A DNA stretch of 61,017 nucleotides from Ophiosphaerella korrae (lineage: Eukaryota > Ascomycota > Dothideomycetes > Pleosporales > Phaeosphaeriaceae), in NCBI GenBank assembly GCA_028456385.1, contig JALNQF010000248.1, positions 1 to 61,017 on the forward strand, read 5' to 3'. Below, in pieces: positions 13,640 to 25,079 of this stretch (position 1 is the stretch's first letter; each line of letters starts with the position of its first letter). The position numbers and the translations under genes are program-made. The notes beneath the pieces were generated by a model. The model was not told where the DNA came from. It made no database searches and saw nothing but the letters and a program-made list of their open reading frames with translations.

Positions 13640-14290
13640 TAGTCTAGTTTCTTTATTAATATAGAGTTCTTTATCTTCTCTTATAACTATTTTATCTACA
13701 CGTTATTGCTATCTTTTTACTAATTACGTGTTGCGCAATAGTGTTAAAATATTTCCTTATTCTTGTTATACTTCTCTTAAGTTAAACCCTAAGTCTCTTC
13801 TTTATATTATTTCTATAAATAATAGTAGAGCTTATAAAGCGTATATTCGTACAAATATACGTAGCTCTTATAATATATCTAGTATTTCTCTTTCTAAGTG
13901 TAAGTTTATTATACTTATTCTTGCGTCTAAGCTTAATAATAATAGAGAAAGCTGTTAACTAGACTTAAGAGAAATTACTATCTTAAATTGCAGAGGCTAA
14001 AGCTAAGTGTAAGCGTATCTAAGAGCTTATATAGAGTAAGCTAGTAAAGAATTAAGCTTGTCTCTCTTGTCTTTGTAAGATAAAAGCCTTAAATAATAAG
14101 AAATTAGCTAAGTAGTTAGTAGCTCTAGAAGCTAAGCTAAACTTAGATAAGGCGTTTAGTGTTGCTGTAGTAGGTCCTACGCTAGACGTCTCTATCGTCT
14201 CTCTATCTATCGTTAGTAATATTAGTTCTCTTAGTTTGCTACTAGGCGTTCTAGAGGGTTTTAACTTTAGAACTCCTCTAGTTTCTTAGA
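13640..14290 (+). pseudogene. Conserved antisense frame of the gypsy family (nested element in B)
   Basis: Between the pol end and the 3' LTR, the strand opposite to pol carries a readable frame. A GTG-initiated open stretch of 76 codons lies at 13,728-13,958. A different frame from about 13,935 on encodes a Lys/Leu/Glu-rich, coiled-coil-like segment containing KALNNKK. The same amino-acid pattern appears in the other elements at the same place despite different mutations, so it was probably protein-coding before RIP. The reading-frame change between the two parts is the same in the copy at 51,600, so it may mark an intron or an old indel. I do not know a function. Confidence 0.45.
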
Positions 14291-14399
14291 GTAATTAAGA
14301 TTATCCTCTAGTTCCTATATCTTCTCCTATAGTTATCCTTTTTTATCTATACCTATCTATTTTACTAAGTAGTAGTTTCTTCTATTATAGAACTAGTAT

Positions 14400-17300
14400 T
14401 GTAAGATTTTTTTAACTTCTTATTCTTCTTATTCTCTATATATATCTACTTTATATACTAGTAGTTCTATATTCTATAGTACTTGTTCTAGTAAAGCTAC
14501 GTAAAATATTAGGTATATCTTTATCTTGTTTAGTAGCTTTAACTTAAATATATCTAGTGTAACTTCTTTCTTAATTCTATATAGTCTTATCTTAACGTAG
14601 TCTAATTTTAAACTTAGTCGCTTGCTTTTAATATTTTTCTATACTAACTATACTTTTTCTCCCTTTCTAAATTAAGGTCCTTTTTTATACTTCTTATTGT
14701 AGTATTTTACTATACGATTATATAGGAATTCTATATCTTGTCTTAGTTAATTATATATATCCTTAAGTCTATTAGTAAAACTTTCTCCTCTTAAAGACTA
14801 AGATATCTAATTTCTTAGTATCTAGTATACATTAAGCTTAAATCTATAGTTCGCGAAAAAAAGTAATACTCTTATTATTACGTTCTTTGCGCTATTATAT
14901 ACTAACTATGCTATAGGTAGTAACTATACCTAATTATTCTAGTTGTAATTAAGGTAGTATCTTAGGTATTGTTCTACTATCTAATTTATTCGTTCTAACT
15001 ATCTATCTATTTATAGGTAATATACTATAGACATTATATATTTAATTCCTAATTACGCTATTATTATTCCCTATAGTTTTAATGTAAATTGTACGTCTCT
15101 ATCTATAACAATCTTATCTAGTAGTCTATATTAACTAATTATAGTTCCTAGAACCTAGTATATAGTAACCTCTATCCTACTTTTTTCTTTATATAGTCTA
15201 AAGTATAAGTACTTTATAAGTTTGTCTACTATTATTAAGATTCTATTATACTTAACTCCTAATATTAAGTCTTTAGACTTTAGTAACTTTGTAATAAAGT
15301 CTATTGTAATAACTCTCTATAGTTATTCTAGTACTTCTACTAGTTATAATATTCTATATAGTATATATCTATTATATTTATTTTTTTAATATTCTATATA
15401 GTCTTGTAGTACCTCTATTACTAATTATCTTGCTTTTAGAATATAGTAGTCTTATAGTAGTCTATCTAATATTTTCTTAATACCTTAGTAACTATATACT
15501 AGTAATTTATAGAATTGTCGTATAAATTCTCTCTAGATCTTCCTTAAGATATATATTCTTCTATAGGCTTGTATAAATCCTTCTTAGATTTCTAGTTTCT
15601 CTATTTCTTTAGATACTTCTTTTATTATTTTCTAAATCTATTTGTCTAGCTTACTACTTTTTCTTTTAAGTATTATAGCTATTTTATATATATTTAAGAC
15701 TAAGTATCTTTCTTTGTTCTTAACTAGAACTATACTAGTAGTGCTTACTTCTTCTTGTAAGTCTAGTCTTCTACTAAGGGCGTCTATAAACTAATTGTCT
15801 TTCCCTTTTATATATATAATTTCTATGTTAAACGTTAATAAGTATTCCTACTATCTCGTATAGCGTTGTAATAATTCTTTATTTATTATAAATCCTATAA
15901 GATTTTTATAGTCTATATAGACCTTTATCTAATATTTTACTCCTTATAGGTATACTCTCTATTACTTAAATACTTTGTAGATTGCTAGTATTTCTTTATT
16001 GTAGATTAGGTAGTTAAGTTCTACTATCTTTATTTTCTTAGAGAAGTACTTAACTAAGTATTCTTTTTTAGTCTCTAGGTCTTCCTATATTAGTACTATT
16101 CTATAGACTAAGTTAGATGCGTCTATCTTTACTATTACTAGTAGGTCTAGGTTATATATTCTAATAACTAGGTTTTCTATAAACTTCTTCTTAATCTTTT
16201 TAAATACTTTATTGCATTCCTTTATTTATTTAAATAGCGTATCTTTTTTTATAAGTCTTGTTATTAGTTCTATATCTTTAGACTATCTTATTATTAACTT
16301 TCTATAAAAGTTAGCTAGCCTATAAAATTATTGTACTTCTTTTAGGTTTCTTAGTATTAGCTATTCGTTAATTAACTTAATCTTTTCTAGATTAATTTTA
16401 ATCTTTCCTAGTTCTATAATAAACCCTAGGAAATCTATTTTCTTTATATAGAACTTGCATTTTCTTATCTTAAAAAATATTTTAGCTTTTACTAGTTTTT
16501 CTAGTACTTTGTGTATATATTATACGTGTTCTTCCTCTATTTCTAAGAATATAAGGATATTATCTAAGTATGTAAATATAAATATATCTAAGTACTCTCT
16601 TAGTACTATATTAATCCTTTCTTAGAATACTACTAGTGTATTTATTAAGCTAAATAGTATAACTAAATATTTATATAATTCCTATTATATTCTAAATGCT
16701 ATTTTCTATTTATTGCCTTCTTTAATTCTAATTTAGTAGTAGGCGTTCTAGATATCTAACTTTATAAAGATTGTTACTTTCTATAGTTTATCTTGTATTG
16801 CGTCTATCTTTAGTAAGGAGTATTAGTTCTTGTTTATAACTACGTTAGTTTTTCTAAAGTCTATATAAGGTCTTTTATTACTTATTTCTTTCTTGTCTAT
16901 AAAGATAAGTCTATAAGCTACTAAGGATTTAGATTCTCTTATCTATCTCTTTTTTATTGCGTTTTAAGTAAATGCTTATTTAATCTTTAATTCTTCTTCT
17001 ATTTTCTAGTAGACTAGGCTCTACCTTACGTCTTTTCTTTCTTCTATTTCTATCGCTAAGTCCTATAGTTAATGTTCTAGAAGGTAATCTTTAGGTTCTA
17101 TAAGCTATTCTTCCTATTTCTTATATTCTTCTAGGAATTCTCCCTTGTAGGTGTTCTTGTAGGCCTTTAACGTGTCTATTCTATAGTAGTTAATCTTCTC
17201 TATCCTCTAATTAATATGTAGGTTAGTTATTTATAACTATAGTATACCTAATATTATATCTTGTTTATTATTAATTGTCGTTATATCTATAACTATGTTC

Positions 17301-19740
17301 TTAATTTCTAGTCTTTCTAACCTTAGTATTAAAGGTGCTGTCTTAAACTATATTAGTTCCTAAAATAGTTTTCTTTTAATTATACTTAGTTGTTAAGAGT
17401 ATTTCTTTATTATATACTTTATTCCCTATGTTTCTATAAACTTCTTTAATATAAAGTTTCTTGTAGCTCTACTATTAATTATTAATTATACTTTTCTTCC
17501 TTAGTATATACCTATTTTTGTAATATATAGGCCTCTTATACCTTCTAGTTTTTCTTACTTAGTTAACTTTGTAAATTATCTATCTTTCTAGGGCTATAGG
17601 CTTACTTTAAGTTTATATTCTTTGTATTTTAGATACTTATTATATATGCATTTATACTATAGTCCTCCTTAGACGCATTTCTTAGGTAGTTTTAGGCTAG
17701 GTCTTACTACTATATATCTACCTTCTAGGATTATTTCTTATCCTTAGATATTTTCTACTAGAATTACTCTTATATAGTTATAGCCTCTTCTCCTTATAAG
17801 CTATACGTTGTTATTTACTTTAGGGTTCCTATATATAATACAATTCTTATCTAGGTATAATATCTATAATACTTTAAAGTGTACTAGATATTTTAGATCT
17901 ATTATTTTATTATCCCCTTCCTAGTATTTGCTTTTACTAAGTGTATCTATTATTAGGATATAGTATACTACTAGTACTCTTAGTATATAGGCTTTATTAA
18001 TCTATCGCGTCTTTTTTATAAAGTATTACTATTCTTTTTATATAGGTATTCTTTCTACTACAACTATATATTACTTTATCTATTCTTAAAATAGTATAAA
18101 CTTTATTTCTTTAAGATTACGTTCTTTCTAGTCTTTATACGCTTCCTCTATACTTATAACTAGTAAGTATTTTTAAACAAACTTCTATTCTTTGTCTTAT
18201 TCTTCTATATCTATAGTTATATAGCTATTGTAGCTATATATTATTAGCTAGGTATATTCTATACCTCTTATACTAACCTATCTCTTACTTCTTTATAGTC
18301 CTTTAGAGGTAGTCGTAGTAGTCTCTTTATCTAGTACTAGTCCTTCGGCCTAGATTAATAGTACTAGGGGCTCTTCTCTTTCTAGATCTTCTTCTAGTAG
18401 GTCTATTACTTAAGCTATTTCTTTTAGCTAAGCTTTTATTCTATCTTCTTTTATTACAGCTACTTTATATCTCTGTTTCTATAGGAACTATACTACTCCC
18501 TACTTACTAGAAAGATATATATAGTAGTTATTGTTATAATAAAAGGTCTAATAGAGTATTATATATTATACTTCTTTACTCCTAGCTACTTTCTCCTAAG
18601 GTTTAGCCTATACTTATAGTGCTTCTTTCTTCTTTTTAGTTGTCTTTAACTAGGTTTCTTTCTTTAGGTCTTTATTCTTATAGTCCTTCGCAAAGTGTCT
18701 AGGTTTCCTATATTTATAATATACTATATCCTTTCTTTTCTTTAATTAGTAGTCTTTCGCGTAGTAGCTTAGTTTACTATAGTTAAAGTACGTAAAGTCT
18801 TTATTCTTCTTTTTCTTTCTATCCTTGTTAGTATTAAGGATTATAGGGTCTCCCTTATTATAATTCTAGGTATAACCTCTATATTTGTTTTTCTTCTATT
18901 CTTAAAGATCGTCGTTAATTTGTATTACCTATTACTTTAAGGCTTCTAGTGTCCTTCGTTTTTCTATATATATTATCTCGTATTAAATTTTTAAGTTTAG
19001 TCTTTACTTAAATTATAATATTAAGGCTAACTTATTCTACTCTATATTTTGTAATAGTTATTTAAATTATAATATATACTTAGGAACGCTCTAACTTTAT
19101 ATAAGCTTTTCTAGCTATTCTTTAGCTTGTTAGGTAACGTCCGTGTCTCTAAATACTACTCTTATTCGTTTAGTAAAGTACTCGTAACTTCTAAAAATAG
19201 CTCTAGTTTCGTCTTTCTAGGTTATTAGAGAGTGTATCGTATAGTCTATCTAGTAAGGTTTATACTATCTTATTACATCTTCCTTAAGGTGCAACCTAAT
19301 ATATATTACCTTCTTTTCTTCTATATTAAAGTGTAGTACTTATATATCTATCTAGAGTTATACTAAAGTAATAAAAGGTCTTAGTTTCTCTTTTATTCTA
19401 TTAAACTTCTTAAGGACAAGTATCTTAGGTAGTTTCTTTGTTATACTTATTGCTAGACGTTATATAATTAGTTCTATCTAATTCTAACCTTTAATAATAG
19501 CTTTAATCTATACTTTATTCTACTTTGCGTAATCTTACAGTTCCTTGTTCTATATTTCTAAAGTATTAATTACTATTTTTATATCTTCTTTGTCTTAGAT
19601 TAGATTATTAATTTAGTCCTTAATTGTTTCCTATATAGTACTATTAGACTTATAACTACTTTTAGGGGCTTTGCTCGTTTTAGTTAAACTTTCTACTATT
19701 GTATTAGCTAGACCGTGCGCTACTTACGCTTCGCTTCTCG
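14400..19740 (-). pseudogene. Nested element gag-pol remnant
   Basis: Read on the minus strand, gag starts near 19,700. It continues through zinc knuckles (about 18,685-18,810), protease (about 17,230-17,500), RT (box at about 16,545-16,580), RNase H near 16,130 and integrase (about 14,900-15,330). It ends with the chromodomain close to 14,270-14,410. Stops from CAA/CAG/TGG mutations interrupt every domain. Domain order and spacing are those of elements B and C. Confidence 0.82.
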
Positions 19741-19760
19741 CAATAACTAAATTAGCAAGG

Positions 19761-20189
19761 TGTAATTAGGTGTTACTAGAGTTAACTTCCTAGTACCTAA
19801 AGAGTATTAGTAGATTAAGAGTTAATAGTAAAAGCTTAGGTTATAATCTACAATAACTTATAAACAATAGAAGATATTTTGCAACTATCCTATATTAGCG
19901 TTCTATAGTTAAAGGATTAAATTACTAATACTATCCTAACAATACGTATCTTACTAACTATATACTCGTCGTAATCTATAATCTATAGTTGCTAAGACTA
20001 GTAGATTATAGATTGTCTTAATCTATAATCTATTAATGCTAAGAGTCTATAGATTATAGATTAGCCTAGGTGTCTTAGTTATATGTAGTCTCCTAATCGA
20101 GGTTATTACCCTGCTCGTCCTATGCTTCGTTAGCGCCTAGATCGGGACTAATTGGTTCTATCTCGATTTCTTCTATTACACCTGTAACA
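19761..20189 (-). repeat. 5' LTR of the nested element
   Basis: This LTR is 429 bp, the same length as its partner at 13,158, and ends in cctgtaaca directly before the ctaat duplication. The internal domain begins at 19,760 reading leftwards. Confidence 0.88.
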
Positions 20190-20972
20190 CTAATTTTATA
20201 ATAGAAGAAACTACTACTTAGTAATATAGATAAGTATAAACAAAAAAGGGCTACTATAGGAAGATATATAGGAACTAAAAAACAACTTTAACTACTTTAA
20301 GAAACTAGAGGAGTTCTAAAATTAAACCCTTCTAGAGTACCTTGTAGTAAACTAAGAAAATTAGCACTACTAGCAATAAATAGAGAGACGCTAGGAACAC
20401 CTAATATAATAAGAGCTAGAGTAGCCTCTACTACGTCCTTAAGGTCTATTTTAGCCTCTAAGGTATAAGACTATTTAGATAATTTAGCGTTATTATAAGC
20501 CTTTATCTTATAAAGACGCTTAACGTAAGAATAAAGATCTACTAGCTTATAAAGAGTTAGCTTATACTTAGCCTTAGCCTCTATAAGCTATAATAATAGT
20601 ATCTCTTAAGCCTAGTTAATAGCTCGCCCTATACAATTTAGTAAGAAGAGACTACGTAGAAATCGAACACTTATACTCTACGAGAGAAACGCCTAAAGGA
20701 GTATACTTGTAATAAATATTAGCAAGAATATACTTGTTATAGTATTTACTATCCTTTAAGGATATAAGATAAGTAAGCTTTAATTAAGTACAATAAGTGT
20801 ATAGAAATATTTTAACCCTATTATAAGTAACACGAGTAATAAAAAAGAGTTTATTATAGTTAGAATAAGAAGATATAGAGAATAATAAAGAATTAGAAAT
20901 AAACAAGGAAACTAGACTAATAACTCTAGGCCTAGGGTAGAGAAACAAGAACCTACCTAAAGAAAAGAATAG
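20190..20972 (+). mobile_element. 3' part of element B internal region (chromodomain end and antisense frame)
   Basis: This is the continuation of element B after the nested insertion. The chromodomain end is readable on the plus strand to about 20,310. From about 20,310 to 20,640 the minus strand shows the same coiled-coil-like frame as the other copies, with a KAYNNAK-type variant of KALNNKK. Confidence 0.7.
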
Positions 20973-21414
20973 TGTTATAGCTATAACAAGAGAAAACTAA
21001 CTTAAGCTAATTAGCTCTACCCTAGATAATAATAGCACGTATAATCTATAGGGTAACAAACTTAACTAGGAAGCTAATTATAATAGAGATACGTAATAAA
21101 TTTATAATTTATAATCTTAGTAAATACAAAGTATAAAGTTAAGTATATAATAACTTTATAATTTGCAATCTTAGTAAACACAAAGTATAAAGCTAGCTAA
21201 GAGACCTAGGTATATAGTTAGTAGTAATATATATTATTAGGATAGTATTAGTAATCTAATCTTTAACCTAGAACGCTAATACTTAATATTGTATACACAA
21301 ATTAACTATTATTTATAGTTATTACTAATTATAATATAAGCTTTTGTTATTACCCCTTAATTTACTACTACTCTAGAAGGTTATTAGGAAGTCGACCCTA
21401 GTAGACTAGTAATA
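20973..21414 (+). repeat. 3' LTR of element B
   Basis: This 442-bp LTR runs from tgttatagctataac to ..agtaata and is followed by the tagag duplication. It is about 28 bp longer than the 5' LTR because of small indels. Confidence 0.85.
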
Positions 21415-21419
21415 TAGAG

Positions 21420-23700
21420 ATAATTAGATAGAAATTAATAAATTAACTTTTCTTTTATTCTAATTTTTATATTAATTTTATAATTATTAAATCTAATAGC
21501 TTTATACTATATATCTCTTTTTTAAAATCTATTATTTATCTTAAAATAGTAATATAAGGCTAAATCTTATATTTTAGCTTAATTAATTAAGTTATAGTAA
21601 AGATATTTTATAATAGAAATCTAGATTTTAGGTATATTTTAGAGCGCGTAACTTACTTATAAACTATATTAGTCTATCTTTTTATATATAATATCTTTTA
21701 TTTAATTCTTTATATATAAAAGTTAAAGCTATAATCTTTTAGCTATAGTAGAGTTTATAGCTTAGTAATTATTACGCCTATATACTAAGCTAATTAGATT
21801 TCTATACTAGCTTAAAGGAGCTAATAAGTAGATTCTAAGTATAACTAGAATCTATTATATTTCTTTATATATATACTATTATATATCTAATTCTATAACT
21901 TATCTTATATATATATAGTAAAGAGATTCTAGAAAGTAAATAGAGTAGAGAAAAGTAACTATAACTAAGAGTTTAACCCTAGTAGTATTTTAAGTAAGAG
22001 TATAAATATATAAATTCCTAATAATAAGTCTCTCTACTAAAATATCTTATAAAAAAAATATAATAACTTAATAACTAGCTACTATAAAACTAATAAGCTA
22101 ATAAACTTACTAAAGTATAAGTATTACTATCTATATCTTCTTCGAGATATTTATAACTATATTTAGAAATCTCTTATTTATTAACTAACAAAGATTTAAA
22201 GGTATAAGCCTTAGTAACTATTACTACTACTACTAGTACTTATAATAGAATAACGTTATTTTTTTATTAGTCTTTATAATAGACTAACTAGACTTAAATA
22301 ATATAAAAGAAAATAAGTTTAACTTAATTCTAGTACTTAAAGACTTGTTTATAAAATTCGTTTAATATATATTTATAAGTAAAATAATTATACTATAAGA
22401 AGTAACTAATTTACTAATAAATTAATACTTTTTAAAGTATAGCCTCTTAGATCCCTTATTATTAGATATAGAGTCTATCTTTAGAAGCTAGTTTTAGTCT
22501 ATTATATACTATTACCTTAAAATTAATTATTAATTAAGTATAGCTTTTTACCTATAGATAGATAAGTAAACTAAATAGTAAAACTAAAAATTAAAAATAT
22601 ACTTAAAGATTTATATAAATTACTAGTAAGATAACTAGGTATTATTACTCTTATACGTAAAGTATACTTATAATTTAAAAAAGTATTTAGTATAGACCTT
22701 GAAGGATTTAATAGCGTCTCTAATAAATATTAGCTAAATTAACTAGACTTTTAATAGAATACTTATAAGAAAGTACTAGTACTTTAGTAGTAAGTCTTAA
22801 GACGCCTTAACTAATAAGCTAAAATATAAGAAGTAATTAAAGTAAATATTTTTTATACTTAAACTTATAATAAGAAAAGTATAATATAATAATAGAAAAT
22901 AAGTACTTTACTAAAAGTAAAGAATATTACTACTTACTATCTATCTAAGAAATTTAATATATATTATTTTAAACTATTTTTAATTTATAAAAAGATAAGT
23001 AAGCTAGTATATAAGCTTAACTTCTTTCTATTAATAGCTTAACTATATTTTATTTTTAATATATCTTTACTAGAACTATAGTATTATAAAGTAGACTTTA
23101 TATAAGATTACTAAATAAAGTAGTTTTAATAATTAACTAAAGAGAGTAAATAGTAGATAAAGCTATCTAAGTAAGTACTAGGTATATATACATAGTAGCT
23201 TACTAAGCGCTAACTAAAAGTAGAAAGGTAGTTAAATATTAGTAAGTTTATAATATTAGTTAGTTCGTAATATTAGTAAGTTATAAACTTACTAATATTT
23301 ACGTAAAAGTAAGAGATATAAGAAATAACTTCTTTATAAGTATATACTATTAGTAGAAGCTTATTTTTAGTAAAAAAATATCTAAATCCTAGATAATATT
23401 ATTATAAAAGATAACTATAAAGTTAAAAAGATTTTAGATTATAAAGATATAAAGGATATAAAAAGAGAGTACCTAATAAAATAGCTAGGTTAGTCTATAA
23501 ACGAAGCTACTTAGAAGCTAGCTAGTAACTTAAACTATTATATAACTATATTAGAAGAATATAAAAAATCTACTTTAGTAAGTACTTCTAAGAAAGCTTA
23601 GAACTACTTTTAAAAAGAGAAAGTAATAAAGAGAGCTAGAAAGTAACTTTTATAAGAATTAAGGTCTAAGTTTAAGAAAGTATACTATTTTCTTAAAAAA
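21420..23700 (+). mobile_element. Second gypsy family (B2) fragment: integrase and chromodomain
   Basis: The plus strand encodes a mutated integrase core at about 22,110-22,700, with an LST-AFH-PQTDGQTER-like segment read through mutations. A GPY/F-type C-terminal module lies at about 22,870-23,060. A chromodomain follows at about 23,430-23,560 (ILDYKDIK..EYLIK pattern). It differs clearly from elements B, C and D and from family A. The element-B insertion separates it from the inverted partial copy at 6,308-7,379. No LTRs were found. Confidence 0.7.
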
Positions 23701-24586
23701 AAACCACTTTACTTAAAAATATTTACTCTAGTATATTAATTATTAAATTTAGATATAACTTAAGTTAAAAGAGCTTTTAAGTAAATATAAAGACTTAGTT
23801 AGTAATAAAAATAGACTACTTACTAACTTTATATCTAGTATGTTTTTATAGTAGTACTAGCGCTTCTCTTATACTATTATAGTACTAGTACGCCTAAAAC
23901 TCTATTTAATACCCTTATTAACTATAATATTTATAGTAGTAGCTTAGTTTATAAGCTCTAAACTAAGCTATATAGTATAATTAGTATAGTAATTAAAAAA
24001 GAAAAAATAACTTATATTATAATATTTAAAGTTATACTTATAAAAACTTAGTAAGTACTATACTAAGATACTTTATTACTACTAAGCTTCTTCTACTTAT
24101 AAGTAAGAGCCTAATTATAGCTATTAAAACCTTTTACTAACTTCTTAATATAAGCTTAGACTTTACTCTAGTAAGTATAAGTATTATTAGTAAGCTTATT
24201 AAAGACTTTATTAAGAGTTATATCTTTACGTTTAACTATAATAGTAGTATAGTTATATTAAAAGTTAGTAATTGTAATAATATACTTAAAAACGTTAATA
24301 GTATAATAAAACATTAGTATACCTAGGTAGATTAGTATTAGATTAAACCTAGAAAGTAAAGTACTTACTAGAACGTATTTACTTTTATAAGCCTTCTTAT
24401 AAGTATTATAACTACTAAAGTTACTACTATAAATATAGAATAACTCTTTATAAATAGTTACTATAAAGCTTTTAAAAGTACTATCTAAAGCTAATTTACT
24501 AGAAGTTATAAAGCTTTTAAGATAAGCTATATACTAGAACTTTACTAGATTAAGCTAAGTAGTAAAGATTTTAGTAAGAGTATAGA
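23701..24586. other. AT-rich mutated stretch before element C, unassigned
   Basis: RIP-like sequence without recognisable LTR ends or domains. The minus strand shows a weak run of sense codons around 24,050-24,250, but no family could be named. It was joined to 31,610 before element C inserted. Confidence 0.4.
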
Positions 24587-25043
24587 TGTTATAGGCGTAA
24601 CAAGAGGAATTAAGATAGAACTAATTAACCCCGACTTGGGTAATAACAAAGCATAGGATAAGTAGGGTAACAACCTTGATTAGGAAACTACTTATAACTA
24701 GGACACGTAGTAGTAATCTATAGTTACGTACGAATAGATTAAAGTAATCTATAATAACGCACTTATAGATTAAAGTAATCTATAGTTTCGTGCAAATAGA
24801 TTAGAATAGTCTATAGTATTGTACAAATAGATTACTATAAGTATATAGATAATAGAATGCCTATTATTAGTATAGTATTAGTAATCTAATCTCTAACCTA
24901 GAACGCTAATACTTAACATTATACATACAAATTAACTATTATTTATAGTTATTACTAATTATAATATAAACTTTTGTTATTACCTCTTAATCTACTAATA
25001 GGTAAAAGGCTATTAGGAAGTCGACCCTAGTAACCTTATTATA
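24587..25043 (+). repeat. 5' LTR of element C
   Basis: A 457-bp LTR runs from tgttataggcgtaac to ..ccttattata. From about 24,711 to 24,838 it carries four tandem units of roughly 30 bp built on AATAGATTAAAGTAATCTAT. Confidence 0.88.
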
Positions 25044-25079
25044 CCTTGCTAATTTAGTTATTACAAGGAGCAAAGTATA

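Larger units (their letters stand above)
13158..20189 (-). mobile_element. Complete reverse gypsy element nested in element B, TSD ctaat
   Basis: This 7,032-bp element has two 429-bp LTRs and exact 5-bp target duplications ctaat (13,153-13,157 and 20,190-20,194). It lies opposite to its host element but has the same body family. Reading the minus strand, CCHC knuckles lie at about 18,685-18,810 and the RT YLD-(D/N)-ILIF box at about 16,545-16,580. The chromodomain end is near 14,270-14,410. Differences between its LTRs are mainly C/T and G/A transitions, so both were mutated independently by RIP after insertion. Confidence 0.92.
7380..21414 (+). mobile_element. Gypsy element B, structurally complete but split by a nested element, TSD tagag
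   Basis: A forward LTR retrotransposon is bounded by exact 5-bp duplications tagag (7,375-7,379 and 21,415-21,419). The body reads Gag, CCHC knuckles, protease, RT, RNase H, integrase and chromodomain. It is interrupted at 13,157 by a complete reverse-oriented element and resumes at 20,190. The join (..tagtactaat / tctataatag..) matches the uninterrupted sequence in element C near 30,365, which confirms the nesting. Without the insert it would be about 7.0 kb. All frames are destroyed by RIP-type changes. Confidence 0.9.

Noticed and set aside
13728..13958. 76-codon open frame as a stand-alone gene
   Set aside because: It begins with GTG, lies in a RIP-mutated retroelement and has a twin at 51,600. 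It is treated as part of the antisense frame remnant.
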